From UBA4427 sp045106235 (GTDB lineage: Bacteria; Myxococcota_A; UBA9160; UBA4427), in the NCBI GenBank assembly GCA_045106235.1, contig JBGCEJ010000013.1, positions 124,001 through 188,000 on the forward strand: a stretch of DNA of 64,000 bases. The letters are read 5' to 3'. Of the stretch, positions 1 through 8,208 are shown piece by piece. The notes under the pieces were generated by a model. That model searched no databases and had not been told where the DNA came from. It saw only the letters and a list, made by a program, of their open reading frames with translations. Numbering within the stretch: the stretch's first letter is position 1; each line of letters begins with the position of its first letter. Position numbers and translations under genes: made by a program.

Positions 1-1134
1 GTCCTCCTCACCGCCTTCGAACTCATCGCCGTCGCCCTCTTCGTCGCGGCCGAGTTCCGAGCAAGCGACGACGGCCAGCCCGACGCGCCCCCGACGCTTC
101 AAATCGCGGGCATCCACGCCGCGATGGGCGCCGCGGCGCTTGTAAAAGGTCCCGTCGGGTGGCTGCCCCTTCTGATCATGGCGGCCTATCTCGGGTGGCA
201 GGGTCGGATTCGCTGCTTCCGCCGCTACAGCCCCGCCTGGGCACTGCTCCTCTCTTTCGGACCACTATTGATCTGGATCAGCGGCGCCATAGCGCTCGCG
301 CCACCCGGATTCGCTGAAATTGCGGTGGGCGAAAACGTGTTTGGGCGCTTCTTCTCGGGCACCTCACACGTCCGCCCTTTCTATTATTTCCTCTTTCAGC
401 TCCCACTCGATTTCCTGCCCTGGGCCTTCTTCCTGCCCTTCGCGATCCCCGTTCTCTGGAATCGAGCACGAACGTCGCCAGCTGAACCGAGCGCGCACGC
501 CACCTCCGCGGCCCGGTTCCTCGCCTGCTGGGCGCTCGTCCCCTTGATCTTCTTCACACTCTCCGCGGGAAAACGCGGGGTCTACCTGCTCCCGATCTTT
601 CCTGCGCTCTCGATGATCTGCCTCTATGCGGCTCCCGGATACGCCGCATCCGGAATCTGGCCCTTGGCCGAACCCGCTCGTAATTGGGCTCGACGCAGCT
701 TCGTCTGCGTAGCTGTCATCGCCCTCATCGAACTCGCCGGATTCGCTTTCGGCCTACCGCTTCTGCAAGCCGAAAAATCGCCGCGCCCGATCGCCGAAGG
801 AATCGCCCGGCAGGCCGGGCCTCTTGAAACGGTCGGGGTCTACGGATTGACGCCGATTGAGGGAGGCCTCGCGTATTACGGTGGCCTCCGAACTGAGTCG
901 CTCCGCTCGGAACCTCAGCTCGCGACGTTCCTCGACGGGGGTGAAGACGGAAGCAGGACCAGCGACGCGGGCAGGCTCGTCCTACTCCGCGCGCGGCATT
1001 TTGAAGCCTTGGCACCGCGATTCGGTCTCCGCCGGATCGCCGCCTTTCGAAAAGGTCGCAGGCAGCTCATCCTGGCCGAACCCCGCCCAAATTCCCAAGG
1101 GGATCACATATCTACGCTTGAGCCCCCCTCGTAG
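1..1134 (+). CDS. ArnT-like glycosyltransferase family 39 membrane protein, 3' part only
   Basis: The reading frame is open from the first base of the window, so the gene starts outside it; 377 residues are visible. Several hydrophobic membrane spans are followed by a soluble C-terminal tail of about 120 residues. A KGPVGW motif near residue 50 resembles the KGP/KGxxG signature in the membrane core of ArnT/PMT-type (GT39/GT83) transferases, which move a sugar from a polyprenyl-phosphate donor to a periplasmic acceptor such as lipid A or protein. The catalytic Asp in the first periplasmic loop lies upstream of the window, so substrate and activity cannot be judged. The stop lies 377 bp before gltA on the same strand; that gap makes a shared operon unlikely. 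Confidence 0.75.
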   Translation, partial: VLLTAFELIAVALFVAAEFRASDDGQPDAPPTLQIAGIHAAMGAAALVKGPVGWLPLLIMAAYLGWQGRIRCFRRYSPAWALLLSFGPLLIWISGAIALAPPGFAEIAVGENVFGRFFSGTSHVRPFYYFLFQLPLDFLPWAFFLPFAIPVLWNRARTSPAEPSAHATSAARFLACWALVPLIFFTLSAGKRGVYLLPIFPALSMICLYAAPGYAASGIWPLAEPARNWARRSFVCVAVIALIELAGFAFGLPLLQAEKSPRPIAEGIARQAGPLETVGVYGLTPIEGGLAYYGGLRTESLRSEPQLATFLDGGEDGSRTSDAGRLVLLRARHFEALAPRFGLRRIAAFRKGRRQLILAEPRPNSQGDHISTLEPPS

Positions 1135-1511
1135 CTCCGTTTTCCACTGGCATCGGAATCCCCTATATCCCCGATATTGATAAGATTTTGACCCTTCAGG
1201 CTCCCATCCTCATGGTCGCTCCGCTAAGCTCCAGCCGTTCGGAAAACGACCCATTCTTGCGCGTCTCGCCCTCCATACGGGCCACAAGAGACGGCGCGAG
1301 TTCGATCACGAGGAGCGCTTTTCGCGGTTCATCGGTCGATCGGTCCATCGGCACGTCGCGCCGAGAGGGCATATCGAAAGGCAAGACGAGAGCCGAGACG
1401 AGACCCGCAACCCAGAGCTGCAGGTCAGTCCCCGCGAAACAAGGCCGAAATCCGAAGCAGGGTCGCACGCCGAAAGCCGAAATACATCAACTGAAGAAAG
1501 AGGAGACAGCC
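1135..1511. other. Intergenic region upstream of gltA
   Basis: This is 377 bp without a convincing gene. The gltA frame is open through most of it, but the implied peptide is low-complexity, Arg/Ser-rich and unlike any citrate synthase N-terminus, so I treat it as leader. No clear hairpin or operator is seen. The gltA ribosome-binding site (AGAGGAGACAGCC before the ATG) is at its right end. Confidence 0.5.
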
Positions 1512-2798
1512 ATGCCTGAAACCGCACAACTTCGACTCGGGGACAAAACCTACGACCTCCCCGTCATCGTGGGCTCCGAGGGCGAACACGCCATCGACAT
1601 CACAAAGCTCCGCGCTCAGTCCGGCTACATCACCCTCGACCCCGGCTACGCGAACTCCGGCTCCTGCCAGAGCGATATCACCTTCATCGACGGCGAAGAG
1701 GGCATCCTTCGCTACCGCGGCATCCCGATCGAACAGCTCGCCGAAAAATCGACGTTCATCGAAGTCAGCTACCTCATGATCTACGGCAAGCTGCCCACGG
1801 CGACGGAGCTGGAAAACTTCGCCGGCACGATCAGCCGACACACTATGCTCCACGAAGACTTTAAGAAAATGTACTCGGCGCTGCCGAAGGACGCTCATCC
1901 CATGGCGGCGTGCTCCGCGCTGGTCGGAGCCCTCGCGACTTTCTACCCGGACTCCCTGGATCCCCGCGATCCCGGCGAAGTCGACGTCTCGATCCATCGC
2001 CTGATCGCGAAACTCCCAACGCTCGCAGCCTATGCCTACAAGCATTCCATTGGGCAGCCCTTCCTCTACCCCAAGAATGACCTCGACTATGTCGGCAATT
2101 TCTTGCGCATGATGTTTGGGAATCCCTGCGAAGAATTCGAAGTCGACCCGGTCGTGAAGAACGCCCTCGACCTGCTCTTCATCCTGCACGCGGACCATGA
2201 ACAGAACTGCTCGACGAGCGCGACTCGCCTGGTCGGATCCTCCATGGTGAACCTCTTCGGAACGATCTCGGCCTCGATCAACGCGCTTTGGGGACCGCTC
2301 CACGGCGGCGCCAACCAGGCCGTGATCGAAATGCTCGAAGCGATCGCCAAGGAAGGACAGACCGCGAAGGAATTCCTCGAACGCGCCAAGAGCGGCGACG
2401 AGAGCGCTCGTCTGATGGGCTTCGGCCACCGCGTATACAAGAACTACGACCCGCGCGCGAAGGTGATCAAGAAGGCCTGCGACGACGTGCTGGACCGCAT
2501 GGGCATTCATAGCCCGCTGCTCGAAATCGCGAAGGAACTCGAAGAGATTACGCTCAAGGATGACTATTTCGTTGAGCGGAAGCTCTACCCGAACGTCGAC
2601 TTCTACTCGGGCGTGATTTACAACGCGATCGGCACCCCCGCCAACATGTTCACCGCCATGTTCGCCATCGGTCGACTCCCGGGCTGGATCGCGCAGTGGA
2701 AAGAACTCCACGAAGACCCCGCGTTCAAGATCGCGCGGCCGCGCCAGATCTACACGGGACCGAACGAGACGGACTACACCCCGATCGGGAATCGCTAG
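1512..2798 (+). CDS. gltA: Citrate synthase
   Basis: This is a full-length 428-residue citrate synthase, which condenses oxaloacetate with acetyl-CoA in the TCA cycle. The catalytic set is visible: His in WGPLHGGANQAV (about residue 264), His in GFGHRVYKNYDPRA (about 305) and Asp in NVDFYSG (about 364). Length and an N-terminal beta-rich extension (QLRLGDKTYDLPVIVG) match the hexameric Gram-negative type, which is usually NADH-sensitive; that regulation is inferred. I chose the ATG at 1512 because an AGGAG ribosome-binding site precedes it and homology begins there, although the frame is open further upstream. It stands alone, with no other TCA gene adjacent. Confidence 0.97.
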   Translation: MPETAQLRLGDKTYDLPVIVGSEGEHAIDITKLRAQSGYITLDPGYANSGSCQSDITFIDGEEGILRYRGIPIEQLAEKSTFIEVSYLMIYGKLPTATELENFAGTISRHTMLHEDFKKMYSALPKDAHPMAACSALVGALATFYPDSLDPRDPGEVDVSIHRLIAKLPTLAAYAYKHSIGQPFLYPKNDLDYVGNFLRMMFGNPCEEFEVDPVVKNALDLLFILHADHEQNCSTSATRLVGSSMVNLFGTISASINALWGPLHGGANQAVIEMLEAIAKEGQTAKEFLERAKSGDESARLMGFGHRVYKNYDPRAKVIKKACDDVLDRMGIHSPLLEIAKELEEITLKDDYFVERKLYPNVDFYSGVIYNAIGTPANMFTAMFAIGRLPGWIAQWKELHEDPAFKIARPRQIYTGPNETDYTPIGNR

Positions 2799-2840
2799 GG
2801 CGTTGCCCGAAAGACTCCGCTGGGCTGATTGGGCGGCAGG

Positions 2841-3593
2841 ATGGCCCCATTGAATTACGACAACGAGGCGTCGGAGCATCTGCTTCGGCGCCTCGGTTCG
2901 TATACGACGGCGCGCGTCTCACGCGGCCGCGTTGAACGAACCGAGCGCCATGCCCTGCGCCTCGCGCGGGACGCGCGGCGCCTTGGCCTGCCCGCCCCGA
3001 AGCTCTCCTTGATCGAATCGCTGTTCAGAGAGACGGCGGAAAGAGAATTCCCGGACGCGGACGGCATCGTCCGAGTCGAATGGTCGCGCCTTGGGGAGCA
3101 GGCCCCCGAACTCATCGCCCGCCACCGCAGCCTTGGCGATTCGCCCCCCTGCTGGCGCGCGTGCAGCGCCGTGACTCTGCATCCCGGCCCAGAGGCGCTC
3201 CGAAATACGAAAGCCGTCACTGTTCCGGCGTACGATTCAAGCCGCGAAGAGATGAAGCGATTCGGCGTTGAAGAAGTTCTTCTTTTCGATGCCGCAGGGA
3301 TACTCGTTGAAGGGTGCCGATCCAACCTTCTTCTCGTCCTCGAAGACGACGCGTTTGTCACGCCCGACCTTTCACTCGGCCCGGTCGAAGGGATTGGACT
3401 TCAGATTGTCGCCGAGAGCCGAAGCGATCTCAATTTTGCCCGCGTCCAGCGCGACGCCGTCAAGAGCGCAAAAGAAATCATGGCGGTCAATGCCGTTCGC
3501 GGCGTTGTCCCCGTGACCGAGCTGGACCAGAAGCCAGTCGGCTCCGGCCAGGCCGGGCCCGTCGCGAAGTCGCTCGCCTCGCTATTCGGCTGA
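2841..3593 (+). CDS. Class IV aminotransferase / aminodeoxychorismate lyase-like PLP enzyme
   Basis: About 250 residues with the fold-type IV PLP architecture. K124 sits 18 residues before the Gly of a FGVEEVLLFD strand, the same spacing as the PLP-binding Lys in branched-chain aminotransferases. The family EGxxSN-like motif follows as VEGCRSNLLL, and LGPVEGIGLQIVAE near the C-terminus corresponds to the usual (P)GITR segment. Candidate roles are 4-amino-4-deoxychorismate lyase (PabC, folate synthesis) or a D-/branched-chain amino acid aminotransferase; sequence alone does not separate these. An in-frame TTG at 2829 would add four residues, and I prefer the ATG at 2841. The 3' end overlaps by 12 bp the end of the convergent sulfatase-like gene. 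Confidence 0.75.
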   Translation: MAPLNYDNEASEHLLRRLGSYTTARVSRGRVERTERHALRLARDARRLGLPAPKLSLIESLFRETAEREFPDADGIVRVEWSRLGEQAPELIARHRSLGDSPPCWRACSAVTLHPGPEALRNTKAVTVPAYDSSREEMKRFGVEEVLLFDAAGILVEGCRSNLLLVLEDDAFVTPDLSLGPVEGIGLQIVAESRSDLNFARVQRDAVKSAKEIMAVNAVRGVVPVTELDQKPVGSGQAGPVAKSLASLFG

Positions 3594-5660
3594 ATCCCCC
3601 GCCGCAGGCTCTCTCGAAGGACCGCTCGAAGTGCCATTTGAAGCGCCATCTAAATCGCCACCTGAAGCGCCGCCTGAAGCGCCATAGCCTAACGCCTCAA
3701 GTTCGCGTTCAAGATCGACGGAGATTTCTCGCGGCCGGACTTTCTTTGGCTCGATCAGCGAACGAGCGCGATGCGCCGCGAGAACCTGACGTAGCTGTTC
3801 CCGCTCCGCCGGATACCTTTGAGAGACATCGTTTTTCTCCGCAGGGTCCGCCTCGCGATCAAAGAGGCCTCCTTCATCCTCCCGGCGTTTTCCTCGCCCC
3901 TCAATCCAGACCCAGCGCCCCGACTCCACCCGGGCCCGCGCACCGTATTCACTCAGAACGGGCCGCAGCGCGGAAACGCCGCCGCCTAACAGATCGCGCC
4001 CCTCGGCGCGTTCCAACCCGACAACGCCCAACCGACCAAGGAGCGTCGGTCCGAGGTCCAGAAGCGAAACCGGACGTGCGTCGCGCCCCGGCGTGATGCC
4101 TTCCCCGCTGATCAAAAAGGGCACATGGACATTCTCGACGAAGAGGTCCCCATGCTCCCAACCGCCGTGCTCACCGAACTGCTCCCCGTGATCTCCCGAA
4201 ACTGCCACAATCGTGTCCGCGGAAAGAAGCCCCCGCTTTTCAAGCCCAATCCAAAGCCGAGCAAGCTGCGCATCGAGATAAGCAACCTCCGCCGCGTAGA
4301 GCCGCGCCAACTGCTTGCGCTCGTTAGGAAGAACCTCGCCCCCGGACTCAAGGCGCGCATGAAGCGTCCGCGCTCGTCCATCAATCGGTCCCGCGTAGCG
4401 CAGCGCCTCCTCTGGTAGCCAGGCGGTCGGCGCCGCGTAGTCGATATGCGGATCCATGAAATGGGCATACAGAAAAAAAGGCCGCGCCTCGCCCTCGCGA
4501 AGATCCTCGACCGCATCAGCCCAGCGCAGCACCGCGTTCACCAACTGCGCCGCGGACTCGCCCTCTGCGCGGTCGCCCCCAACAAGACGATAATCATCGA
4601 ATCGCGAGGCAAGACCGCTCCCCTCTCCCAAAAACGGATTCTTCTGAAAACCCGCGGCGTAGTAGCCCGCGACACGTAGAGCATCCACCCAGGTCTGCGC
4701 CGCTTCATCCAGCCCGATTTGATCCGCCGCCCCCCTTGATCGCCCCCGTCCCTCCGGATCAAGGCTCGAGGGCCAGCGGGAGGTCAGCGCGCTGAACATC
4801 GAAGGCATCGTCCAAGGCGCGGGCGCAAGCGCACGTTCAAAAACCAAACTCCGACGGGCCAGGGCATCCAGAAAGGGCGTCTGGGGCACACGTTCGGACG
4901 AGGAGGACGGCGGGGGCGGAGGCGAGGAGTTGAGGGGTTCTAGGCTCCTCACGTATGCGCCTAGCGCATCCGCGCGCAATGTATCGACCACGATCCACAC
5001 GAGATCGGGGGGCCTTTCCGCATCCAACGAACTCGAGCTCGGCGAACCGCTTGAGGAGGCGACGCTTTTCCAGGAACGGATCACGCGATTCGCATCGACG
5101 CGAACAAGACCGGATTGAATCAAGCTGCCCAGAGCGATCGCGGCGGCCAGAACCGCCCATCGCGAAACCACGTCGCTCCTCAGAGGGCGCGCCGCTTTTG
5201 CCGGTCCACCCCCGCCTGAGATCTGCGACCGATGCCCCTTCCGATGAACTAACATCGAAACGGCCGAGAGCGCAAGAAAAGCGGCGGCGACACTCAACGC
5301 AGACTCGGGATTTCGAACAGAAAGACCGGGAATACGGAATCCCCCGGTCCACAGAATGCCTACGCCGATTGCGCCGACGCCGAGCCCGAGAACGGACGGC
5401 CAAGCAGACGAACGTCGACCCCCACCCATTCCGGTATCCAGAGTGGGCGGGTCTTGCCCGATTGCGACCCAGAGCCAAAGAATGAGTGCCGCAAGGAGGA
5501 GCCACGCGGTCTCAAAGCCGTACCAAGAGACCCCAAAGGTTTCGCCGAGGAACCAGTCGGCGCCGCCCGAAAAGAGCGTTGCGCAAACGGGGACCAGCAG
5601 ACTCAGCTCCGCGCAAGCCACTCCCGCCAGGAGTCGGGAAGGCGAAGACAGAATGGGCAT
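3582..5660 (-). CDS. Membrane-anchored sulfatase-like (alkaline phosphatase superfamily) hydrolase
   Basis: This 692-residue protein has about five N-terminal membrane spans (residues 8-30, 47-68, 90-106, 120-138, 166-184), a Ser/Pro-rich linker and a C-terminal sulfatase-fold domain. The metal-site strand VWIVVDTLRADALGAY (221-236) and the later GDHGEQFGEHG loop are clear. Where formylglycine sulfatases carry C/S-x-P-x-R, this protein has T-M-P-S-M (284-288), so a Thr is at the nucleophile position and the Arg is missing. A phosphatase, phosphodiesterase or phosphoethanolamine-transferase-like activity at the outer face of the inner membrane is therefore at least as likely as sulfatase activity. 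The C-terminus is a Gly/Ser-rich tail made by a 12-bp tandem repeat. Two other relatives lie at 43.9 and 51.2 kb. Confidence 0.85.
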   Translation of the reverse strand: MPILSSPSRLLAGVACAELSLLVPVCATLFSGGADWFLGETFGVSWYGFETAWLLLAALILWLWVAIGQDPPTLDTGMGGGRRSSAWPSVLGLGVGAIGVGILWTGGFRIPGLSVRNPESALSVAAAFLALSAVSMLVHRKGHRSQISGGGGPAKAARPLRSDVVSRWAVLAAAIALGSLIQSGLVRVDANRVIRSWKSVASSSGSPSSSSLDAERPPDLVWIVVDTLRADALGAYVRSLEPLNSSPPPPPSSSSERVPQTPFLDALARRSLVFERALAPAPWTMPSMFSALTSRWPSSLDPEGRGRSRGAADQIGLDEAAQTWVDALRVAGYYAAGFQKNPFLGEGSGLASRFDDYRLVGGDRAEGESAAQLVNAVLRWADAVEDLREGEARPFFLYAHFMDPHIDYAAPTAWLPEEALRYAGPIDGRARTLHARLESGGEVLPNERKQLARLYAAEVAYLDAQLARLWIGLEKRGLLSADTIVAVSGDHGEQFGEHGGWEHGDLFVENVHVPFLISGEGITPGRDARPVSLLDLGPTLLGRLGVVGLERAEGRDLLGGGVSALRPVLSEYGARARVESGRWVWIEGRGKRREDEGGLFDREADPAEKNDVSQRYPAEREQLRQVLAAHRARSLIEPKKVRPREISVDLERELEALGYGASGGASGGDLDGASNGTSSGPSREPAAGDSAE
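3621..3680. repeat. 12-bp tandem repeat at the 3' end of the sulfatase-like gene
   Basis: Five imperfect 12-bp units of the type GCCACCTGAAGC lie head to tail. Read on the minus strand in frame they give a Gly/Ala/Ser-rich four-residue period (GASG, GASG, GDLD, GASN, GTSS) at the C-terminal end of the membrane hydrolase. The block begins 28 bp beyond the stop of the convergent aminotransferase gene. Confidence 0.85.
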
Positions 5661-5754
5661 ATCCGCAGAATCGCAGATCTTGCGCGATGCGGAAAATCCG
5701 CGGCGCGGCGATCGGCTAAATCGGGGCTACGGGCTCGGGGCGAAGCGCCTCGGT

Positions 5755-6177
5755 CTAGTGAAGCGATTCCCGATTCCCGAAGACGGAAGTCAGGACGTCC
5801 TTCACCGACAGCTCGATGCGTCCGGGCTGAACCTCAAGCATGCGCTGCTCAAACTCCGGGGCTTCCGCGGTGGGAAACTCGTCGCAGAACTGGCCGAAGA
5901 TCCGAACCAGGACTTCCGCTGCGCCCGTCGCATTCACGTCGGCCAGATACAGCACCGCCCGCTCTCGCGTCATGCGGAAAATCTGATCCTCAACGCGCAG
6001 AGCGCTCTCGAGGTACGCCAAATAGTCGGGGAAGAGAAGGTCGCCCTCCTCTGCCGCAACGCCTACGACCACCGAACTCACCGAATGCGCTTCGGCCAGT
6101 TCAGAAACGCGAGCGATCATGGCGGAAAGCTTGCGGGGGTCGTCATTTTGATCACGAGTCATTTGTGCTTGGACCAT
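5755..6177 (-). CDS. Hypothetical protein, 140 residues
   Basis: Starts at the ATG at 6177 behind an AGAGAG site; a longer frame is open but has no ribosome-binding site. No signal peptide or membrane span is present. The middle segment (RVEDQIFRMTRERAVLYLAD, followed by an amphipathic helix) faintly resembles the back half of a degenerate GGDEF or nucleotide-cyclase-like fold, without catalytic residues. I would not name a function from this. It is divergent from arsR across a 134-bp promoter region, so it may share arsenic-responsive control, which is inference only. Confidence 0.6.
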   Translation of the reverse strand: MVQAQMTRDQNDDPRKLSAMIARVSELAEAHSVSSVVVGVAAEEGDLLFPDYLAYLESALRVEDQIFRMTRERAVLYLADVNATGAAEVLVRIFGQFCDEFPTAEAPEFEQRMLEVQPGRIELSVKDVLTSVFGNRESLH

Positions 6178-6280
6178 AACAGTCTCTCTATCGACGCGAG
6201 GGGGGCAGTTCTGAAGTCGGGATCCCGCATTCACGTGCACAGTTCCTTCCCCTCGGGACTTCGGCGCCCCTTAATGATTG

Positions 6281-6298
6281 CATTGTTGCGCAAACGTG
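6281..6298. promoter_or_regulatory. Candidate ArsR operator in the divergent promoter
   Basis: The 134-bp gap between the divergent genes contains the palindrome TTGCGCAA (6286-6293) flanked by CA and TG at matching distance, followed by an AT-rich stretch just before the arsR start. Autoregulation by binding a palindrome that overlaps the promoter is the rule for ArsR/SmtB repressors. This assignment rests on position and symmetry only. Confidence 0.4.
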
Positions 6299-6311
6299 AT
6301 ATTTAAAAGGA

Positions 6312-6677
6312 ATGGCTAAACCCGAACTCGAAGATTCCTGCATGACGGCGCTGGAGTCGCATCTCGACCCGGAGCTTTTTCAGGCGCTCTGCGACCCGAC
6401 CCGGCTCACTCTCCTCGCTCGCCTCGCGGCCTGCGGCCGTGCACTCACGGTGACGGAGGCCTCGGAATGCTGCGGCATTCACCTCTCGGGCGTCTCCCGA
6501 CACCTGGGTCTGCTGAAACGAGCGGGCGTCGTGAAGGCCGAAAAGCAGGGACGCGAGATGCTCTACCGGCTCGAAGTAGAGACCGTGGCCTCAAGCCTGC
6601 GTGGCTTCGCCGACGCGCTCGAAGATTGCTGGGAAGCGGGCCAGCCCCCGCAGCCCGAATCCGAATCCGACCGTTAA
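6312..6677 (+). CDS. arsR: ArsR/SmtB-family transcriptional repressor
   Basis: A 121-residue winged-helix protein. CDPTRLTLLARLAACG (27-42) is the family helix 2 signature. The recognition region is roughly 46-70 (TEASECCGIHLSGVSRHLGL), followed by a beta-wing (VVKAEKQGREMLYRLE). A vicinal Cys pair (C53, C54) sits at the start of the DNA-binding helices, where ArsR proteins hold their As(III)/Sb(III)-binding thiols; C10, C27 and C41 are further candidate ligands. It should release DNA on binding trivalent arsenic and is the first gene of an operon with arsI, acr3 and a GST gene. The C-terminus is a Pro/Glu/Ser tail. The metalloid specificity is inferred from the operon and cysteines. Confidence 0.9.
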   Translation: MAKPELEDSCMTALESHLDPELFQALCDPTRLTLLARLAACGRALTVTEASECCGIHLSGVSRHLGLLKRAGVVKAEKQGREMLYRLEVETVASSLRGFADALEDCWEAGQPPQPESESDR

Positions 6678-6704
6678 ATCCCCCCACCAAAAGGACCTGC
6701 TGCC

Positions 6705-7148
6705 ATGAAACGGATCCATCTCCACATCAACGTCGAAGAAACGAAATTCGACGCCTCCACGCGCTTCTATGAAACGCTCTTCAATGCTGAGCCCACCCTC
6801 ACCCGCCCGCACTACGCGAAGTGGATGCTTGAGGATCCTGCCGTGAACTTCACGCTCGAGGTTCTCGAGATCGAAGGAGACGTTCCCGGCATCCATCACC
6901 TCGGCATTCAGGTCGATGCCGAAGGGGAGCTAGAGCAGATCCGCTCGACGCTCGAAGCGGCGGAAGCCCCGCTGCTTGAGGTCGGCCGGACCCAGTGCTG
7001 CTTCGCGGACTCTGAAAAGAACTGGACCGCGGATCCCCAGGGCGTGCGCTGGGAGACCTTCCAGTCCTTCGGTCAGCTTTCCGAGTACGGCGCCAAAACC
7101 CCCAAAGAGCTTTCGCTCTATGCCGAGAATCTCGCCGATGAATCCTGA
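6705..7148 (+). CDS. arsI: ArsI-like C-As lyase / CadI-type VOC protein
   Basis: This 147-residue vicinal-oxygen-chelate (glyoxalase-fold) protein carries the ArsI/CadI signatures: N-terminal IHLHINVEE, YAKWMLEDPAVNFTLE and the vicinal Cys pair C98-C99 in RTQCCFAD. In ArsI the Cys pair binds trivalent organoarsenicals, and His/His/Glu holds Fe(II) for oxygen-dependent cleavage of the C-As bond. The matching metal ligands appear to be His5 or His7, His65 and Glu117 (RWETF). The gene is 27 bp after arsR and overlaps acr3 by 11 bp, so they are probably co-translated. Demethylated As(III) would be handed to the Acr3 efflux pump. CadI-type proteins without proven lyase activity are the main alternative. 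Confidence 0.85.
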   Translation: MKRIHLHINVEETKFDASTRFYETLFNAEPTLTRPHYAKWMLEDPAVNFTLEVLEIEGDVPGIHHLGIQVDAEGELEQIRSTLEAAEAPLLEVGRTQCCFADSEKNWTADPQGVRWETFQSFGQLSEYGAKTPKELSLYAENLADES

Positions 7149-8208
7149 AAACGCGCCCGCCCCGGCCGAGGAAATGGGAACGTTTACGAAGTACCTCTCC
7201 GTCTGGGTCGTCCTTTCAATCCTCGCGGGCCTCGTCATCGGCAAACTTGCGCCCTGGGCCTTCTCCTGGCTTCAGGCCTTCGAAATCGGCAGCGTCAATC
7301 TCGCGATCGCGGTTTTGGTCTGGCTGATGATCTTCCCAACGATGGTCAAGGTCGACTTCTCCAAGCTGCGCGAAACGGGCGGCTGGGGCAAAGGCCTCGC
7401 GGTCACGCTGACGACGAACTGGCTGATCAAGCCCTTCTCGATGGCGGCGCTCGGCACGCTGTTTCTGACTGGGATCTTCGCACCTTGGATCGATCCAGGA
7501 GAAGCCAAGGGCTATATCGCCGGCCTCGTCCTGCTCGGTGCTGCGCCGTGCACCGGGATGGTCTTCGTTTGGAGCCGGCTCACAGGCGGAGACCCCACCT
7601 TTACCGTCGTCCAGGTCTCGATCAACGATCTCATTCTCCTCGTCGCCTTCGCCCCTCTCGTGGCGATCTTGCTCGGCGTGGCGGACGTCCAGATCCCTTG
7701 GACAACGCTCTTGCTCGCCACCGCCGTTTTCGTTGTGATGCCCCTCGTCGCCGGGTACGGCGTTCGACGCATCCTGCTCGCGCGCGGGGGCGAACCCGCC
7801 GTCAATGGGTTCGCCGACCGTTTCGCGCCCCTGACCTCCTATGGCCTCTTGCTCCTGGTCATCGTGCTTTTCGGCCTGCAGGCCGAGGCCGTCCTCGGCA
7901 ATCCGCTCGCCGTCGCGCTCATCGCCGTCCCCATCACGCTTCAGGCCTACCTGATTTTCGCTGTGGCCTACGGTTGGGCCTGGGTCTGGCGCATGCCGAC
8001 TGCGATCGCTGCTCCCGCCGCGCTGATCGGCACTTCGAATTTCTTTGAACTCGCCGTCGCTGTGGCCATCGGGCTCTTCGGAATCGATTCCCCCGCCGCC
8101 CTCGCCACGGTCGTCGGCGTCCTCGTCGAAGTCCCAGTCATGCTTACCCTCGTCCGCATCGCCAACGCCAGCCGCGAGCGCCTGGACGCTCGAGCGGCGG
8201 CAGCATGA
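7138..8208 (+). CDS. acr3: Acr3-family arsenite efflux permease
   Basis: A 356-residue inner-membrane carrier with about ten spans (BART superfamily). The essential Cys of Acr3 is present in LLGAAPCTGMVFVWS (C138), and the conserved Glu lies in GTSNFFELAVAV near the C-terminus. It exports As(OH)3 using the proton-motive force. The ATG at 7138 lies inside the end of arsI (11-bp overlap), and the gene's stop overlaps the start of the GST gene (ATGA), so arsI-acr3-gst should be translationally coupled. A longer open frame upstream is only the arsI sequence in another frame. Confidence 0.95.
   Translation: MNPENAPAPAEEMGTFTKYLSVWVVLSILAGLVIGKLAPWAFSWLQAFEIGSVNLAIAVLVWLMIFPTMVKVDFSKLRETGGWGKGLAVTLTTNWLIKPFSMAALGTLFLTGIFAPWIDPGEAKGYIAGLVLLGAAPCTGMVFVWSRLTGGDPTFTVVQVSINDLILLVAFAPLVAILLGVADVQIPWTTLLLATAVFVVMPLVAGYGVRRILLARGGEPAVNGFADRFAPLTSYGLLLLVIVLFGLQAEAVLGNPLAVALIAVPITLQAYLIFAVAYGWAWVWRMPTAIAAPAALIGTSNFFELAVAVAIGLFGIDSPAALATVVGVLVEVPVMLTLVRIANASRERLDARAAAA

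Noticed and set aside
1425..2879. 484-codon minus-strand open frame opposite gltA
   Set aside because: Antisense to citrate synthase, whose catalytic motifs are intact; composition is that of a shadow frame.
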